From Anarhynchus alexandrinus (Eukaryota; Chordata; Aves; Charadriiformes; Charadriidae), in NCBI GenBank assembly GCA_008711295.1, contig VUYV01000045.1, positions 2,122,842-2,186,841 on the forward strand: a DNA stretch of 64,000 nucleotides, read 5' to 3'. The translations under genes and the position numbers were made by a program. A model generated the notes under the pieces. The model did no database searches and was not told where the DNA came from. It saw only the letters and a list, made by a program, of their open reading frames with translations. Shown here piece after piece: positions 25,001 through 37,925 of the stretch (positions within the stretch are counted from its first letter, which is position 1; every line of letters begins with the position of its first letter).

Positions 25001-28000
25001 GTGCATAGTTGCAGTAGTGCCTACATGAAAAGGGATAAATAAAGCAAATATGGAGAAACAGAAAATAATATAAACAACACTTCTAAAAAATGAAAGATGA
25101 GTTTAAAAACAATACTTATGTCAAATTGATTGTTTGCTTACTTGGTGTAAGCATGATTGATAAAGCAGTGACAAGTTTTAATGCCTAACATGTTAAAACA
25201 CACCACTAGTTTGTCCTTTTGTTCAGTTCAAGTTTCTGCTTCCCAGGTTTCTGTTTTCCTGATGTTGTGGTTCAAGGTAGATGAGCTTGTGAGATTTTTG
25301 TTTTGTTTTTCTATTGAAACCACTTTTTCTGTGCTAGAATGTGCAGTGCTATTCAAATTTTTAAAACCCCCAGCATTTCATGAAACTGGGTTGGTTTCCC
25401 TAAGTTTCGTGTTAAAAGTTAGGAAAATGTTATACAGAAACTACCCTCCCACCAGTGAGCTCTTACTTGGTGGAGTTACTGTTGGCAAATTTTAAAATAT
25501 TTCATGTAAAGGAGTCTAATCCTCTGAAATACTCTGTGCATTATCTTTCACAAATCATTCCTTGGGATTCTCCTTCCTCCCATCTGCTTTCAGCAGCACT
25601 TCACATTTTTGATAGAATAAGAAGGCAGATTTTTCATTAACACTGTGAGATATGATCCGTTCCTTGGCTTTTAATTGGGTTTTCATAAAGCAAGTATGTT
25701 TTCCAGGCTGCAAGATTTTTAACTGAGGCAGATTTTAGTGTTTTTTTATTTATGTGTATCAAACCATATTTTAATACCTACAAATGAGTGCCCGTAAGTA
25801 TTGTCTGAATAAATATCTTGTCACCAAGACCCGTGAAGTTTTAATTAGGGTCTTCCTGGTGTCTGACTGCTTTTAGTCCAGTACGATATTTAGCCTGAAT
25901 GTTTGAAACAGACTAAAATTTACAGCACTTTTAAGTCGCTATTGGACAGTAAGGATATAGATGTAAATAGCTACACATCCTGAATTTGTCTTCTTATCTG
26001 CTTTTATTTTATATGAACTTTGAAGCTGTATTATTGAATTACTGCACCGTTTAAACAAAAGAAGACTCAAACAAAGACATGATTTGTATGGAAGTTGCTA
26101 TACAAAATAAAGCTGCGTTGTAGTTACCTCCAAAAATCAATGTGTCATCACATTAAAAAAGGACTTCTCTGCCATAATAGATTATTTTTGCTTTGCAGGA
26201 TATGAAAGTGCCGTTTTATTCTTTGCTCTTGAAAAATCTTTTTTTCAGCAGAGGAAATTAATGCTTCTACCTTTATCAGGTTTCTTTAGCTTATAATTGT
26301 ATAGCTATGAAAAGTAATCAATTACAAGACATGGCAATCTGGCCTTCAGTACTAAAGATAAAATAATAAATTCAGTCTCGGAGGTTATGCAGGTCCATCG
26401 TTCTCTTCCTTTGAGGCATCTGTTCATCCCGAGTGTGATACAGAGCACAGTATAAAAGCACAAGTTTTCAAAGACACAGATGTTGTCCCCCAGCAGGTGG
26501 GTGTAAATCCCGATGGAATTGCGCCTGGGAAGGAAAGCAGATTTTGAATCAAAATGTTTGATAGTTCCTGGTAGTTTTGCTGAAATCAGCCTATCTAGGA
26601 TTAGATTATCACAGAATAAGCATTCTGTGTGTGCTTATAAATATGCACTTACATAGTCTTTCATGCTGGATTTTCCTGTCTCTTCCCGCAAAGTGTAATG
26701 TCTCTTATGTTCAAGCTTCCTTTTATTCTAGAACTGCCCAGCTCTTGCACACAGCATCATCTCATTTCTCAGGGCACTTAAGCCAGTACTTAACTTTGTG
26801 TCCGAAGATTTTAACTTGAAATAGTTGAAGTACAGTACCGAAAAGGGCTGTATTCTTTTTGAATCATGGCCAGTTATACAAATGTGCTATTTTATCTTTC
26901 AAGCTCTCATGCTGAGATATTTGTAAAACAAACCAGTAAAGTCACAAAATATGGAATTTTATGGTGATGGTTAGAGTATTGTGCTGGCTGATTTTCTGTA
27001 AATTCCTTCTTCTGTCTCCTTGTTTTGGAGATAACAGAGGAAAGTAAAATATTAACTTCCATGAACCTTGATCCCTCATTGCATCTTTATTTTTCTCGTT
27101 CTTATTTTATCTCATCACCTGAGGATTTTGACTCACACGCTCCTGTTTGCCTGCTATGGTCTCCCCATTTCAGATGAGAAGCATCCCTGCTTTATTTCTT
27201 GTTGGAAGGGATCTGGACCTCTCAATTAAATACATCAACGATATGATTTCAGAAAAGTCAGGGGAATCATGCATTTCTGTCTGTGTTGACACCCTGTCTT
27301 ATATATAGTGCTAATTTATGGGAATATTATCCATTATATGAATTATAGTTTAATGGGAGCTGGATTGGGTGCTCTAAAGCTAGGATCTCATGTGTGGCTT
27401 ACCATAGGCTTTCAGTGGGATACTGAACAAATTGCTTCATGTCTCAGTGGCTTGGTTTTCCATACATGATAAAGGGATGATGGCAGTATTCCGTTCTTTC
27501 AGTTCTTTATCTTAACTGTTTTGAGTGTGATCTTTTAGCTGAGGAACTTTTTTGCATGTGTGTGTTAGGTTTCATAACAGAAGTGCTAGGAACAGGCTTG
27601 GGCCCTACTGCCACTACTGGCAATGGGAAGTTTTGTGATGCCTTCTCCGTTAACATCCTGGATGCTTTCAGGGAGATTTTGACTGAACTATATAAGAAAG
27701 ATGAGGATGCTTTCATGTAATTTGACAAGTTCTGGGCAACTTTTCTGTCCTTGGCAGCTCATGTTTCTTTTCTGTATCCTCAGTCCCTAGTTAGCTTAGT
27801 TTCTTCAGTGTTTATGCCACCATAAATGTCTGCAATAATTGTTCAACTTGTGGCAATCTAAAGATGACATGGTATGTAGCAGAAAGAGAAATATTTACTA
27901 CATTCATACTATGTATCTGGTGGTGCCCGCATTCAAGGAGGAGAGACTAAAGTAGATGCCCAATAGGGCAATGTTACAAAATGAAGAAAAGCAGGCATTT

Positions 28001-28796
28001 TTTTGAAATTGATGATGTCCGGCTTAGCTACATCATTTTATAGAGAACTCACCTTCAGAATTATTCTTCTTCATGAGTCATCATTACCCATGCAAATGCA
28101 GTCTGCAGAGGCTCTAGCGTGACTGAGGAATCAAAGGAGGACATAATTCTTATAAGTGTTGCTTTGTTGGTCATTTCTAGAATTACAGGTGCACCCCCCA
28201 GAAGTGGTTAAGGGTGAAAACAACTGTTAAATTTAAATTAATTTTAAAGGGCATTAGGCAATCAAATGTTAATGTTACCTCAGTACATTTGAAAAGGAAT
28301 AAGCATAATCAGGACGTTGGGTTACAAACATTTCTGTATCAGTATTGTACTATTTCTTTTATATTGTTTGTTTTCTCTGCAGGGACCATTAAAACATTCA
28401 GATCTGAATTTCTGTAAACTGTATAGTCTCCCTAGTTGTCTACATTTGTAAATAAAAACTAATGTAATTACAGTAATTTTGACATCATACCAGGAAAATC
28501 ATGTAAATCATCATTAAAAGTGGTTGAAGTATGAACTTATTTTTTTTATTCTAACCTGAGGAAGTTTTTTTCAGAAAGCTGTTAGGCTTCACAGGAAAGT
28601 AGAAAGAACAACTGAGTAATTGATGGGATCCATTTAATCCCATTTATCCATGAATTTGATTTTCCCAGGGCAAGAGCTATCTATAGTCTGCGTTGTCATG
28701 CGAGGGGAAAGTTTCAGCATACACAGTATGTTATCCAGTCTTTACAAGTGATCAAGCGTAAGAGCAGACTTTTGGCTATGTTTGCATTGCTCTCCA
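22041..28796. other. Intergenic, no gene recognised
   Basis: About 6.8 kb of non-coding sequence. The part at 22880-23120 is richer in GC, gives overlapping chance ORFs on both strands and has no family resemblance. A 22-bp perfect palindrome lies at 24975-24996. No RNA gene or young transposon is seen. Confidence 0.65.
24975..24996. repeat. Perfect 22-bp palindrome
   Basis: The half-site ATGTGCTTAAA is followed directly by its reverse complement with no spacer. The core is AT-rich. It could be a binding site for a dimeric factor or a small cruciform; nothing else in the sequence supports a function. Confidence 0.9.
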
Positions 28797-28827
28797 TTTT
28801 ATTTTATTTTATTTTATTTTATTTTAA
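28797..28827 (+). repeat. (TTTTA)n microsatellite
   Basis: About six units of TTTTA. It is flanked by 9-bp inverted arms, CTCTCCATT at 28790 and AATGGAGAG ending at 28834. Confidence 0.93.
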
Positions 28828-28834
28828 TGGAGAG

Positions 28835-30167
28835 TAGTTTGTTTTTATAGATAGTTTTGTTTAAGGTTGAAACACTGACAAGAAAAGTGGAAATGTCTCC
28901 GCTCTGCACTCTGATTGCCCACGCTGTAGTTTGGAAAACTGGATTTACCCCACTGGGAAGGCTTCCGATGGTGGCAGGGCGCTTTGCACCGCAGGCGCCG
29001 GTGCCCGGCGGGGGCTGTGTGACTGCAGTGCAGGAAGGACCAGGGAGGCCCCTGGCAGCAGGACCCCCCCATGCACACCCTGACAGCTCCTTCTGGCCCT
29101 ACGGCCTCTTCCGCTGTGAATCGATGAGCCCCGCTCGCTGGTCTACACGTGGATTTGTTTTGGAAAATCCCTGTTAACTTCAGTTGAATTCTACGCTTCT
29201 TAACAAAAAAAAATAAATTGATAATATTAGTAGTGAGACACCTGTTGTGAATCCACCAGCGTACAGGGCAAAGCCGCTCTGAGGGTCTGCACACTCGGGC
29301 TCACCCTTCTGGGTGGGGATAGGACCTTTCATGCCCTTTTTCCCTGATCTTTACTCCTCGGACTCTTCTAAAGGCGGCAAAACCCAAGGGCCTCGCCCCG
29401 AGGAAGGCTGTCCTCCCCTCTCCCTGTCGTACTGGGGTTTCTGATCCCGTTTTCCCAACCAGCTGTGAACATCAGTCCCGATGGTGGGTGGGCCGTCCGG
29501 CCCCTGCGGCGCACTGGCCTTCTGCGGCAGAGCAGCTCGCCCACCCCGGCAGAGATTTGGCACCAGTGGCCGCCGGCTGCGCCCCCGTAGCGGCAATCTC
29601 CACGCCGCAACCTCTTGGCGTGTCACCCCTTTTCCTCTGCACCCCATTTGCCTTCTCTGTGCTACCGCCTTCGTGACCAGCCTGGTCCCTGCCAGGCATC
29701 GCTACAGCCTCGGCCCTGCCAGTTCCTTTTAAAGCCTGTTCGACTCATTTCTGCAACGGCTGCACAGTGGTGTGTATGTCTAATTACTCTGTATGAGTCC
29801 CTATAAGCCAGTGAAAAGGGCTGTTGGCAGCAAAGGTGGAGTAAATAAAGGTACAGCTGAGCATGAGCGTGTTAAACAAGCGAAAGAGCGTGCAGCGGTG
29901 GCCAAGCGGGCGCTCTCTGCTACTTCCAGCCAACTGAGTTAATGAGCTAATCAGATCTGAGAGATCCATCGCTTGTCCTGCAGGCTCCGTCCTTCCTGGC
30001 AAACATCTCGAGACAAATGACAGCCGTGCGCATGGTGGTATTGTCTCTTTGATGGAAGGCTCTGATCCGTGCCTTGTTCCTGTGGCCGAGCATGAGGTGT
30101 AAGGCAAGACGGGATCTCACACGGGATCACCTGGGCTGTTCGCCTGCTTTTGGGCAGGATCAAGCGT
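28835..30167. other. Intergenic with GC-rich patches
   Basis: Non-coding. GC-rich at about 28970-29130 and again at about 29370-29720. Long open frames on both strands here follow from few stop codons in GC-rich DNA and have no domain resemblance. Confidence 0.6.
29370..29720. promoter_or_regulatory. GC-rich, CpG-containing patch (weak CpG island candidate)
   Basis: I count roughly 20 CpG dinucleotides in about 320 bp, well above the surrounding AT-rich DNA. No TATA box, splice donor or ORF ties it to a gene. It may be an orphan CpG island, an enhancer, or part of an unrecognised GC-rich repeat. Confidence 0.4.
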
Positions 30168-30217
30168 TCCTCTCCTCTCCTCTCCTCTCCTCTCCTCTCC
30201 TCTCCTCTCCTCTCCTC
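30168..30217 (+). repeat. (TCTCC)n microsatellite, about 10 units
   Basis: Fifty bases of near-perfect TCTCC pentamers, a polypyrimidine/polypurine tract. It explains the LLSSP and GEERR peptide repeats in overlapping frames. Such mirror-repeat tracts can form triplex DNA and are prone to length change. Confidence 0.95.
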
Positions 30218-30389
30218 GACAGGTGTTTGTCTCAACCACTCCTGTCGCTTCCTGTGACAGCATTACATGTGATACCTGTAGAGAACCTGCTGGGCCAATC
30301 ATCCTTGTGTTAGAAACTTTTTTTCTGGAACTGCATAAGTGGTCTTGTCTTCCGCATGATGGACATGGAGAATAATTAGTCACTGTCCT

Positions 30390-30970
30390 CTTCTCATAAC
30401 AAACTTTTACATATTTTAAATATGTTATCATGTCTTCTCTTAGTCTTTGCTTTTTCCAGACTAAACAATCTTAATTCTTTCAACCTTCCCTTGTTCTACA
30501 TCTGTTATCATTTTTTGTGGCTTGTATCTGGACTCCCTCCAACTGTCTCCTTCCTCCGACAGCCCGGTAGGCAGAGGTGGACCCAGTAATGCAGTCAGGA
30601 CCTTGCCACTGCTGGTAGGGGAAGAATAATTACTTGATTTGCTTGCAGTATTACTATGGATATATATCCATCTGCCTTTTTCTGCAACTTGATATCATCC
30701 TGATTTATAATTTGCTTATAGACCGCTATAAGTCCCCTGCAGATCCTTTTTGCGGTACAGCTGCCTAGCAAGTCTCCTTTCTATACTTGTGCACTTGAAT
30801 TATCCTTCTGTGATAATTTGTACTTCTCTTTGTGGATCTAACAGATGAGTTTCAGAACATTTATCCCAATTACTGCGCTCATGCTGAATTCTAATCCAAT
30901 CTTGTAAACTGCTTGCAACCTCACTCAGTTTTGTATCACATCGGATTTTACAAATCTCTTTTATCCCCAA
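30390..30970 (-). mobile_element. Old, degraded CR1 fragment
   Basis: Reverse-strand CR1 recognised by ordered landmarks: TTATCATGTCTTCTCTTAGTC, CAGACTAAACAATC, CTGGACTCCCTCCAACT, CCCCTGCAGATCCTTTTTGC and TTGCAACCTCACTCAGTTTTG. These match the antisense of an old amniote CR1 ORF2 3' half. Many small indels leave no open frame. The 3' tail octamers are missing. Boundaries are approximate. Confidence 0.75.
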
Positions 30971-33900
30971 AGTACCAGCTCCTCAATTACACAAGGCATC
31001 AGAATTGCAAGTAGCCTGTTTTCAGAAACCTGACAGAAGGTCTTTGGTTGTGCCCACCTCTCTGGTGAGCAAGCCGCAGTTGTAGGACGTAGTTAAACTT
31101 TTCTCTGCTCCTCACTGTGCCGGCGTAGGACAGCCCAAGGTCACTGACCTTTCAGCCACCAAAGGCAACACTCAGATGCTAAATTAGCCTGTGCAGAGCT
31201 CCAGGTGACAGCAGCAGTATTCTCTCAGGCAGAGAATATTTTGAACTAGCAAGGTTTTTCTGTGCTGCATTTCTTTTTCTAGCACCTTGGCAGATTTTTT
31301 TCTTACATCTTGTATTCTTTCTTTTCCCTGTGTCTTTGCATGATGAATTCTTTGCAGTTCTCCCAGCATGCTAAGCCATGTGTACTTACCGATACCTTTT
31401 AAATTACTCCTTTGGGGCTTTAAGGTCATTCAGTATCTCCTGGTATAGCATGCTGCTCACTTCCTCTGCACTAGGTTAATTTGCTGCTGTGCCTTTAGCG
31501 CTGCCCTTCCATAAACTTGTCCTCTCATCTGAACTCATGTCCCCTTGGATTGCCTTTGCCTGGGGGCGTCCTGGATTAGTCCCTAGAGCTGGCTGCACCT
31601 GCATTCCCTGCGCTCCCCTAGCATGTGTCTGCTCTTCCTTTCCTAGGACTTATGAAATCTCTTGTTTTAAAATCACTTGCATTTGATTTTATTTTCATCA
31701 CTAAATTCTTAACAGTTCTTCTACAAAACTGAAATTAAAGCTAGAACACCACCACCTGCACAATGTCTTTTATCTCTTCTTCAGCAAATACCTGGGTATC
31801 TTTTTCTCCAGGAGAAATAAAAGAGGTGTTTAATACCAAACTTCATCCGCATTCTAATTTTGAAAGCCTTTTGAGTTTTTGCGTGCTTTCATGGAGGACT
31901 TCTTCCATCCAGGAGGCCAACAGAAGACTGTTTTGGAGGTTGTCTTCACTCCTTGAAGTAGCCAGGGGAATATTTTTATGAGCTAATAATCTAATCCTTC
32001 CCGCAAAGCAATTGCAACTGAAAAACACAGCCTGCTCTGAGCTCGGAAGCTTAACATTGTTTTAAAATGTATTCTGCAGCTTTTTAAAATTCATCTGGAC
32101 GAAACTTCCTGAAGAAACTGCCAGGGGTTCTGTGCCTCATCGGTATAATGACAACCACAAAGAGATGAGGTATAACCAGCTACGACCTTACCCTTGTGAC
32201 AGGTAGTCAACATGCAGCATAATAAATATAATCTTCCCTGAGCAGCAGCAAAGCAGAACTAAGTCTGACAGGGACTTCTACAACCAAAATGGATGTAAAA
32301 AAAAGAGGTGAACAAGATAAATCCTATATTGATAGAACACCCAATGAGAACATTGGTCTCAGAGTGAAAACTTTATGGTTGAGCTGTCTCTTATGGCCCA
32401 AACCGCAACCTTTTTTTCCTTTAGGAGAGGATGTATGTGGTTCAGCTATTTAAGCACGTTTCTTGTTTTCTTTGTTTAAAAAATGTTCTGTAGTAGTTAT
32501 TTCAGGCCTCTGTAAATGGATGACAAATAGCCACATTTTAGTTAAACCAGAACTTTCTTTATAGCCATTTCTTACCCTGCTATCAGTGCTATTTCAGTAG
32601 CTCTGTGGGTAACAACAGCATTTTTCTTTCTTCAGAGGCTCCAAATATTAGAATTATTTTAGGGGAGTGGTTTTGGATTCAGTTTGTATTCGTACTGATA
32701 GGTTATATATCATGGGTATTATATAATGCCTGTAATTTAAGAGTCCACAAAGAAAACAAAACATTTATTATATTCTGAGGCATTTCCAGGGAGTGAATAA
32801 CTATGATTAACTGAATAGGCCATTAGCTACCACTATTACTCTGCTCAAATGCAGCTGAAATAGCATTTCTTTAGTGGTAAAAATATTTGGCAGCACTGCA
32901 CTCACAAAAAAATCTTTACAAATGACATTTCTGGAAAGTCCTCTACATTCTTAGGAATCTCCAAAGAAGTTGTATTTAAAAGCACCAGACTCAATTTTCC
33001 TAGGCTGAAACTGTACAAGAAATATAATAAGTATATATTTTTGGTGAATATTATATTTCACCAATCTTACGCCCACGTATGTAGGAATTCAATAATTAAA
33101 GTAGCTATGGGGATAAAGTTTTCTTTGGGTTGATTAAGCCTTCTCACTCAATTATCTCCATTATATTTGACATATTTACTTTTGGTCAGATGTGTTTGTT
33201 CTCCGCAGTACGTATGTTTTTCCAACTATTTATATTGCTGCAGAAACATGTTCTACAGTTAGAGAAAAAATGTGTACTGGTTCATTTTATAATAGCAGAA
33301 TAACTAATGAAATACTGATAGCAAGATTTTTCTATTAGTGATATAAGGCAAAGTGCATGACCTAACAGTTAATAAGTTAATTAACATTTTTTTTACTTCT
33401 GGTTGTGTTTTTTTTTAATGCTATTGTGGCATTGAGATAGATTGTTCTTTTTAGTATATCTCAAACACCTTATATTGCAATGTCTTGGTTTATTTCCTAA
33501 AAGCTTTGCTTGCAGTAAAGGAATTTTCCTTTGTGCTGAATTTTTGTTCAAAATAAGAAACAGAATATATCTTCAAGGTAAAATTAAGGGTCTTCAGATT
33601 ATTTTTGAATTTAATATTCTTGACAGCTTAATCTGATCAGAAACCAACTGTCCTCTGAAGTTTCTTTATCTTCCTCTGCCTCAAACAACTTGTTAATATA
33701 TTTTCATGCTTTGCATAATGTCAGATCTCTTCAGAAATACTGGTGGTAGTTACAGTAAGAAACTATTATAGTAACTAGATAGAATATTTCTGGTTTAAAT
33801 CCTTTAGTGAGCAGGAATGATATGAATTTGGCTATGTGGCTCTCTGGAGATCATTGGTATCCAGAGCAGTCTGCGTTCCTCCGCTGACTGGAGATGATGG

Positions 33901-35043
33901 ATAACTTTCTGTAGATTGGGTGGTCTGTGATGGAGCTGAGGAACAAAGACTCTAGCTCTAGTGATTGTCTTTTTAAGAAAAAAATACTGTCTCTGCACAA
34001 CTAAAGTTGAATTTTGCTTTATTTTTCCCATTTCTTGAAAAAATAGCATCTACTGACAATAGTATGTTTGAAAAGCTGAAGATTTTTAAGGACCTAATAT
34101 TCAATTCCCAACAACTTGGGAACTTCACAAGATTTTAGAAGTGGGCATGTGCAAAAGGAATCATTTTAAAAGCAGTGGTATCAAGCAAATGCAACTACTA
34201 TTGTTTAAAAACAGACCGAAGCTTTTGTTTGTCAGATTTAATGGAGAAGAATAGTGGTGATGGAGATGTTTCTGTGTTGACATGAAGAGTGCCTGGGTCT
34301 GTATTTTAGAAGAGAAAGGTGGGCTCACACAAATTCTCTTGTCCTCTCCATTAAGATTTCTTTTGATTCTTGCAGTAGTGTGAATAATACTGCTTACTTA
34401 AGTATTTTGCTAATTAGCATACATATTTATACAGAACTATTTCAGCTGTTTTTTATTAAGAAGGATATTAAAGATTTCTTTTTTAAGAGCTAGATTTAGG
34501 CATTCTAAGATGTCTAAAATGTAATATGAGTGAATGTAGAAACGAAATCTATTGCACGGTTCATCCAGTTAAACCTCCAGTATGGATTTAATAGTGAGTC
34601 TCTGAAAGACCATAGCTGGTATAATAGCAGCCAATAGTCTTCAAGAGGTGCAAGAGCCGTCGTCCCATAGTGATTATCTGCGTCATTTTCTATATGTTGT
34701 GGTATTTAATTGGAATAACTGAAATGGATGCACAGTGACACCAATATAGATTCAATCAGTGTTTTTAGAATTTGCAGAGAGACAGCTGACTAGAAAATGG
34801 AGTTAATGATCTGAAAGAAAATGACCTGCAGGAAGAGTATCTTCTGCTTATTTAATGCTGGACGGATCTACCATCAATACAGAGACATAGAATAACAAGA
34901 GTATGGGAGTAAGAGGCATTCAATTTACATAATTTATACATTTTAATTAAAGGTGCCAAAATATTTTTAATGCCAGGCCCTTCAAGACAAAATCAGCACT
35001 GGAATTATTGGCCTTCTGATCAATAGCAGCTGAGGTCACAGAG
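30971..35043. other. Intergenic, AT-rich, no gene recognised
   Basis: About 4.1 kb. The CR1 fragment may extend a little into 30971-31100, but I cannot align it by eye. The rest is AT-rich with poly-T and poly-A runs and no supported ORF, RNA or repeat family. Confidence 0.6.
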
Positions 35044-36200
35044 AAACCACAAGTAATGACGTATACCTAAAATAAAGTTATTTAAGGGATTAATTAAAGC
35101 TAAATATAAATAATTACATTTAAATGTATAGACTGATGTTTTCAAGCAATTTTCAGGATCTTTAAGAGAAGCTCTAGGTTGCAAGGTTCAGCTTTCATGG
35201 CTATTCATACATTTCTAGTTCACCAGGGAGGCGATTCCTGCACTGCAGCTATTGGAAATGGTATTTCCACTGCAGAGTGGGAACTGTGAAGGGCACGTGG
35301 GAAGAGCTGATGGTCTCCACTGCGTGGTTAAAGCCAGGCAGAAGACACAATTCTTAGACAGCGCAGGAGCATGCAGGTGCAGCAAAGTTTCATTCTGCAG
35401 ATTGGTAAAACCCTAGCGAGCAACTGCACATGGGTAACGTTCATGCAAAGGAGATGCTGAAAGACTGGGATGAAATTTAGTAGTCCAAATATCAAGTCAG
35501 GCATTTAAAGAAATAAACACAGTTTCTGCATTTACTTTTTGGAGACAGTAAAATGAGGGAAAAACAAAGTATGTTTATTAGTTGTGAGATGTCTCTGAGT
35601 CACTGGTGTAATACAACTGTGTGAAAAAAAGGTAAAATCTTAGGACATATCAAGCAAGATATCTCTAGTAGAGATAGTGAAGTTATCAGTGCCTTTATCA
35701 TAGAAGCATAGAATTGTTTAGGTTGGAAAAAGACCTTTAAGATCATTGAGTCCAACCGTTAACCCAGCACTGCCAAGTCCACACTAGGCCACATCCCTAA
35801 GCACAACATCTACACTTTCTACTCCTTTAAATACCTCCAGGGATGGTGGCTCAACCGCTTCCCTGGGCAGCCTGTTCCAATATTTGAGAACCCTTTCAGT
35901 GAAGAGATTTTTCCTGATATCCAATCTAAACCTTCCCTGGTGCAACTTGAGGCCATTTCCTCTTGTCCTGTCGCTTGTTACCTGGGAGAAGAGACCGACC
36001 CGCACCTCTCTACAACTTCCTTTGAGGTAGTTGTAGAGAGTGATAAGGTCTCCCCTCAGCCTCCTTTTCTCCAGACTAAACAAACAACTCCAGTTCCCTC
36101 AGCTGCTCCTCATAAGACTTGTTCTCCAGACCCCTCACCAGCTTTGTTGCCCTTCTCTGAACACGCTCCAGAATGTCAATATCTTTCTTGTAGTGAGGGG
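35044..36200. repeat. Near-identical segmental copy A (left of gap)
   Basis: This 1157-bp segment recurs at 36773-37925 in the same orientation. By eye the copies differ by seven substitutions and a single 4-bp indel (near 35357-35360), about 0.6 percent. Copy A ends exactly at the N gap, inside a CR1. It comprises about 650 bp of AT-rich flank plus the 3' end of that CR1. Confidence 0.95.
35697..36200 (-). mobile_element. CR1 3' end (copy A, cut by gap)
   Basis: Reverse-strand CR1: the tail (TCATAGAAGCATAGAATTG) lies at the left, followed by GTTTAGGTTGG, then the last 99 residues of ORF2 in one open frame (35784-36083). It is the same insertion as the one at 37424-39571, with the same left flank, so it is a copy and not an independent insertion. 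Confidence 0.94.
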
Positions 36201-36772
36201 NNNNNNNNNNNNNNNNNNNNNNNNNNNNNNNNNNNNNNNNNNNNNNNNNNNNNNNNNNNNNNNNNNNNNNNNNNNNNNNNNNNNNNNNNNNNNNNNNNNN
36301 NNNNNNNNNNNNNNNNNNNNNNNNNNNNNNNNNNNNNNNNNNNNNNNNNNNNNNNNNNNNNNNNNNNNNNNNNNNNNNNNNNNNNNNNNNNNNNNNNNNN
36401 NNNNNNNNNNNNNNNNNNNNNNNNNNNNNNNNNNNNNNNNNNNNNNNNNNNNNNNNNNNNNNNNNNNNNNNNNNNNNNNNNNNNNNNNNNNNNNNNNNNN
36501 NNNNNNNNNNNNNNNNNNNNNNNNNNNNNNNNNNNNNNNNNNNNNNNNNNNNNNNNNNNNNNNNNNNNNNNNNNNNNNNNNNNNNNNNNNNNNNNNNNNN
36601 NNNNNNNNNNNNNNNNNNNNNNNNNNNNNNNNNNNNNNNNNNNNNNNNNNNNNNNNNNNNNNNNNNNNNNNNNNNNNNNNNNNNNNNNNNNNNNNNNNNN
36701 NNNNNNNNNNNNNNNNNNNNNNNNNNNNNNNNNNNNNNNNNNNNNNNNNNNNNNNNNNNNNNNNNNNNNNNN
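36201..36772. other. Assembly gap (572 N)
   Basis: A run of N only. Open frames that span it are meaningless. Its edges coincide with the ends of the duplicated segments. Confidence 1.
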
Positions 36773-37925
36773 AAACCACAAGTAATGACGTATACCTAAA
36801 ATAAAGTTATTTAAGGGATTAATTAAAGCTAAATATAAATAATTACATTTAAATGTATAGACTGATATTTTCAAGCCATTTTCAGGATCTTTAAGAGAAG
36901 CTCTAGGTTGCAAGGTTCAGCTTTCATGGCTATTCATACATTTCTAGTTCACCAGGGAGGCGATTCCTGCACTGCAGCTATTGGAAATGGTATTTCCACT
37001 GCAGAGTGGGAACTGCGAAGGGCACGTGGGAAGAGCTGATGGTCTCCACTGCGTGGTTAAAGCCAGGCAGAAGACACAATTCTTAGCGCAGGAGCATGCA
37101 GGTGCAGCAAACATTCATTCTGCAGATTGGTAAAACCCTAGCGAGCAACTGCACATGGGTAACGTTCATGCAAAGGAGATGCTGAAAGACTGGGATGAAA
37201 TTTAGTAGTCCAAATATCAAGTCAGGCATTTAAAGAAATAAACACAGTTTCTGCATTTACTTTTTGGAGACAGTAAAATGAGGGAAAAACAAAGTATGTT
37301 TATTAGTTGTGAGATGTCTCTGAGTCACTGGTGTAATACAACTGTGTGAAAAAAAGGTAAAATCTTAGGACATATCAAGCAAGATATCTCTAGCAGAGAT
37401 AGTGAAGTTATCAGTGCCTTTATCATAGAAGCATAGAATTGTTTAGGTTGGAAAAAGACCTTTAAGATCATTGAGTCCAACCGTTAACCCAGCACTGCCA
37501 AGTCCACACTAGGCCACATCCCTAAGCACCACATCTACACTTTCTACTCCTTTAAATACCTCCAGGGATGGTGGCTCAACCGCTTCCCTGGGCAGCCTGT
37601 TCCAATATTTGAGAACCCTTTCAGTGAAGAGATTTTTCCTGATATCCAATCTAAACCTTCCCTGGTGCAACTTGAGGCCATTTCCTCTTGTCCTGTCGCT
37701 TGTTACCTGGGAGAAGAGACCGACCCGCACCTCTCTACAACTTCCTTTGAGGTAGTTGTAGAGAGTGATAAGGTCTCCCCTCAGCCTCCTTTTCTCCAGA
37801 CTAAACAAACAACTCCAGTTCCCTCAGCTGCTCCTCATAAGACTTGTTCTCCAGACCCCTCACCAGCTTTGTTGCCCTTCTCTGAACACGCTCCAGAATG
37901 TCAATATCTTTCTTGTAGTGAGGGG
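36773..37925. repeat. Near-identical segmental copy B (right of gap)
   Basis: This 1153-bp partner of 35044-36200 begins at the first base after the gap. Substitutions relative to copy A are at 36867, 36877, 37016, 37112, 37113, 37394 and 37530, plus a 4-bp deletion. The CR1 continues past 37925, so copy B carries the more complete locus. Confidence 0.95.

Noticed and set aside
28790..28834. Inverted 9-bp arms around the TTTTA microsatellite as a functional hairpin
   Set aside because: The loop is a slippage-prone repeat and 9-bp arms at this spacing occur by chance in a 64 kb window.
29951..30431. ORFs with LLSSP or GEERR repeats
   Set aside because: Direct translation of the TCTCC pentanucleotide microsatellite.
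35940..36913. ORFs of 214-281 codons in four frames
   Set aside because: They are made of N positions translated as X across the gap, joined to CR1 or flank sequence.
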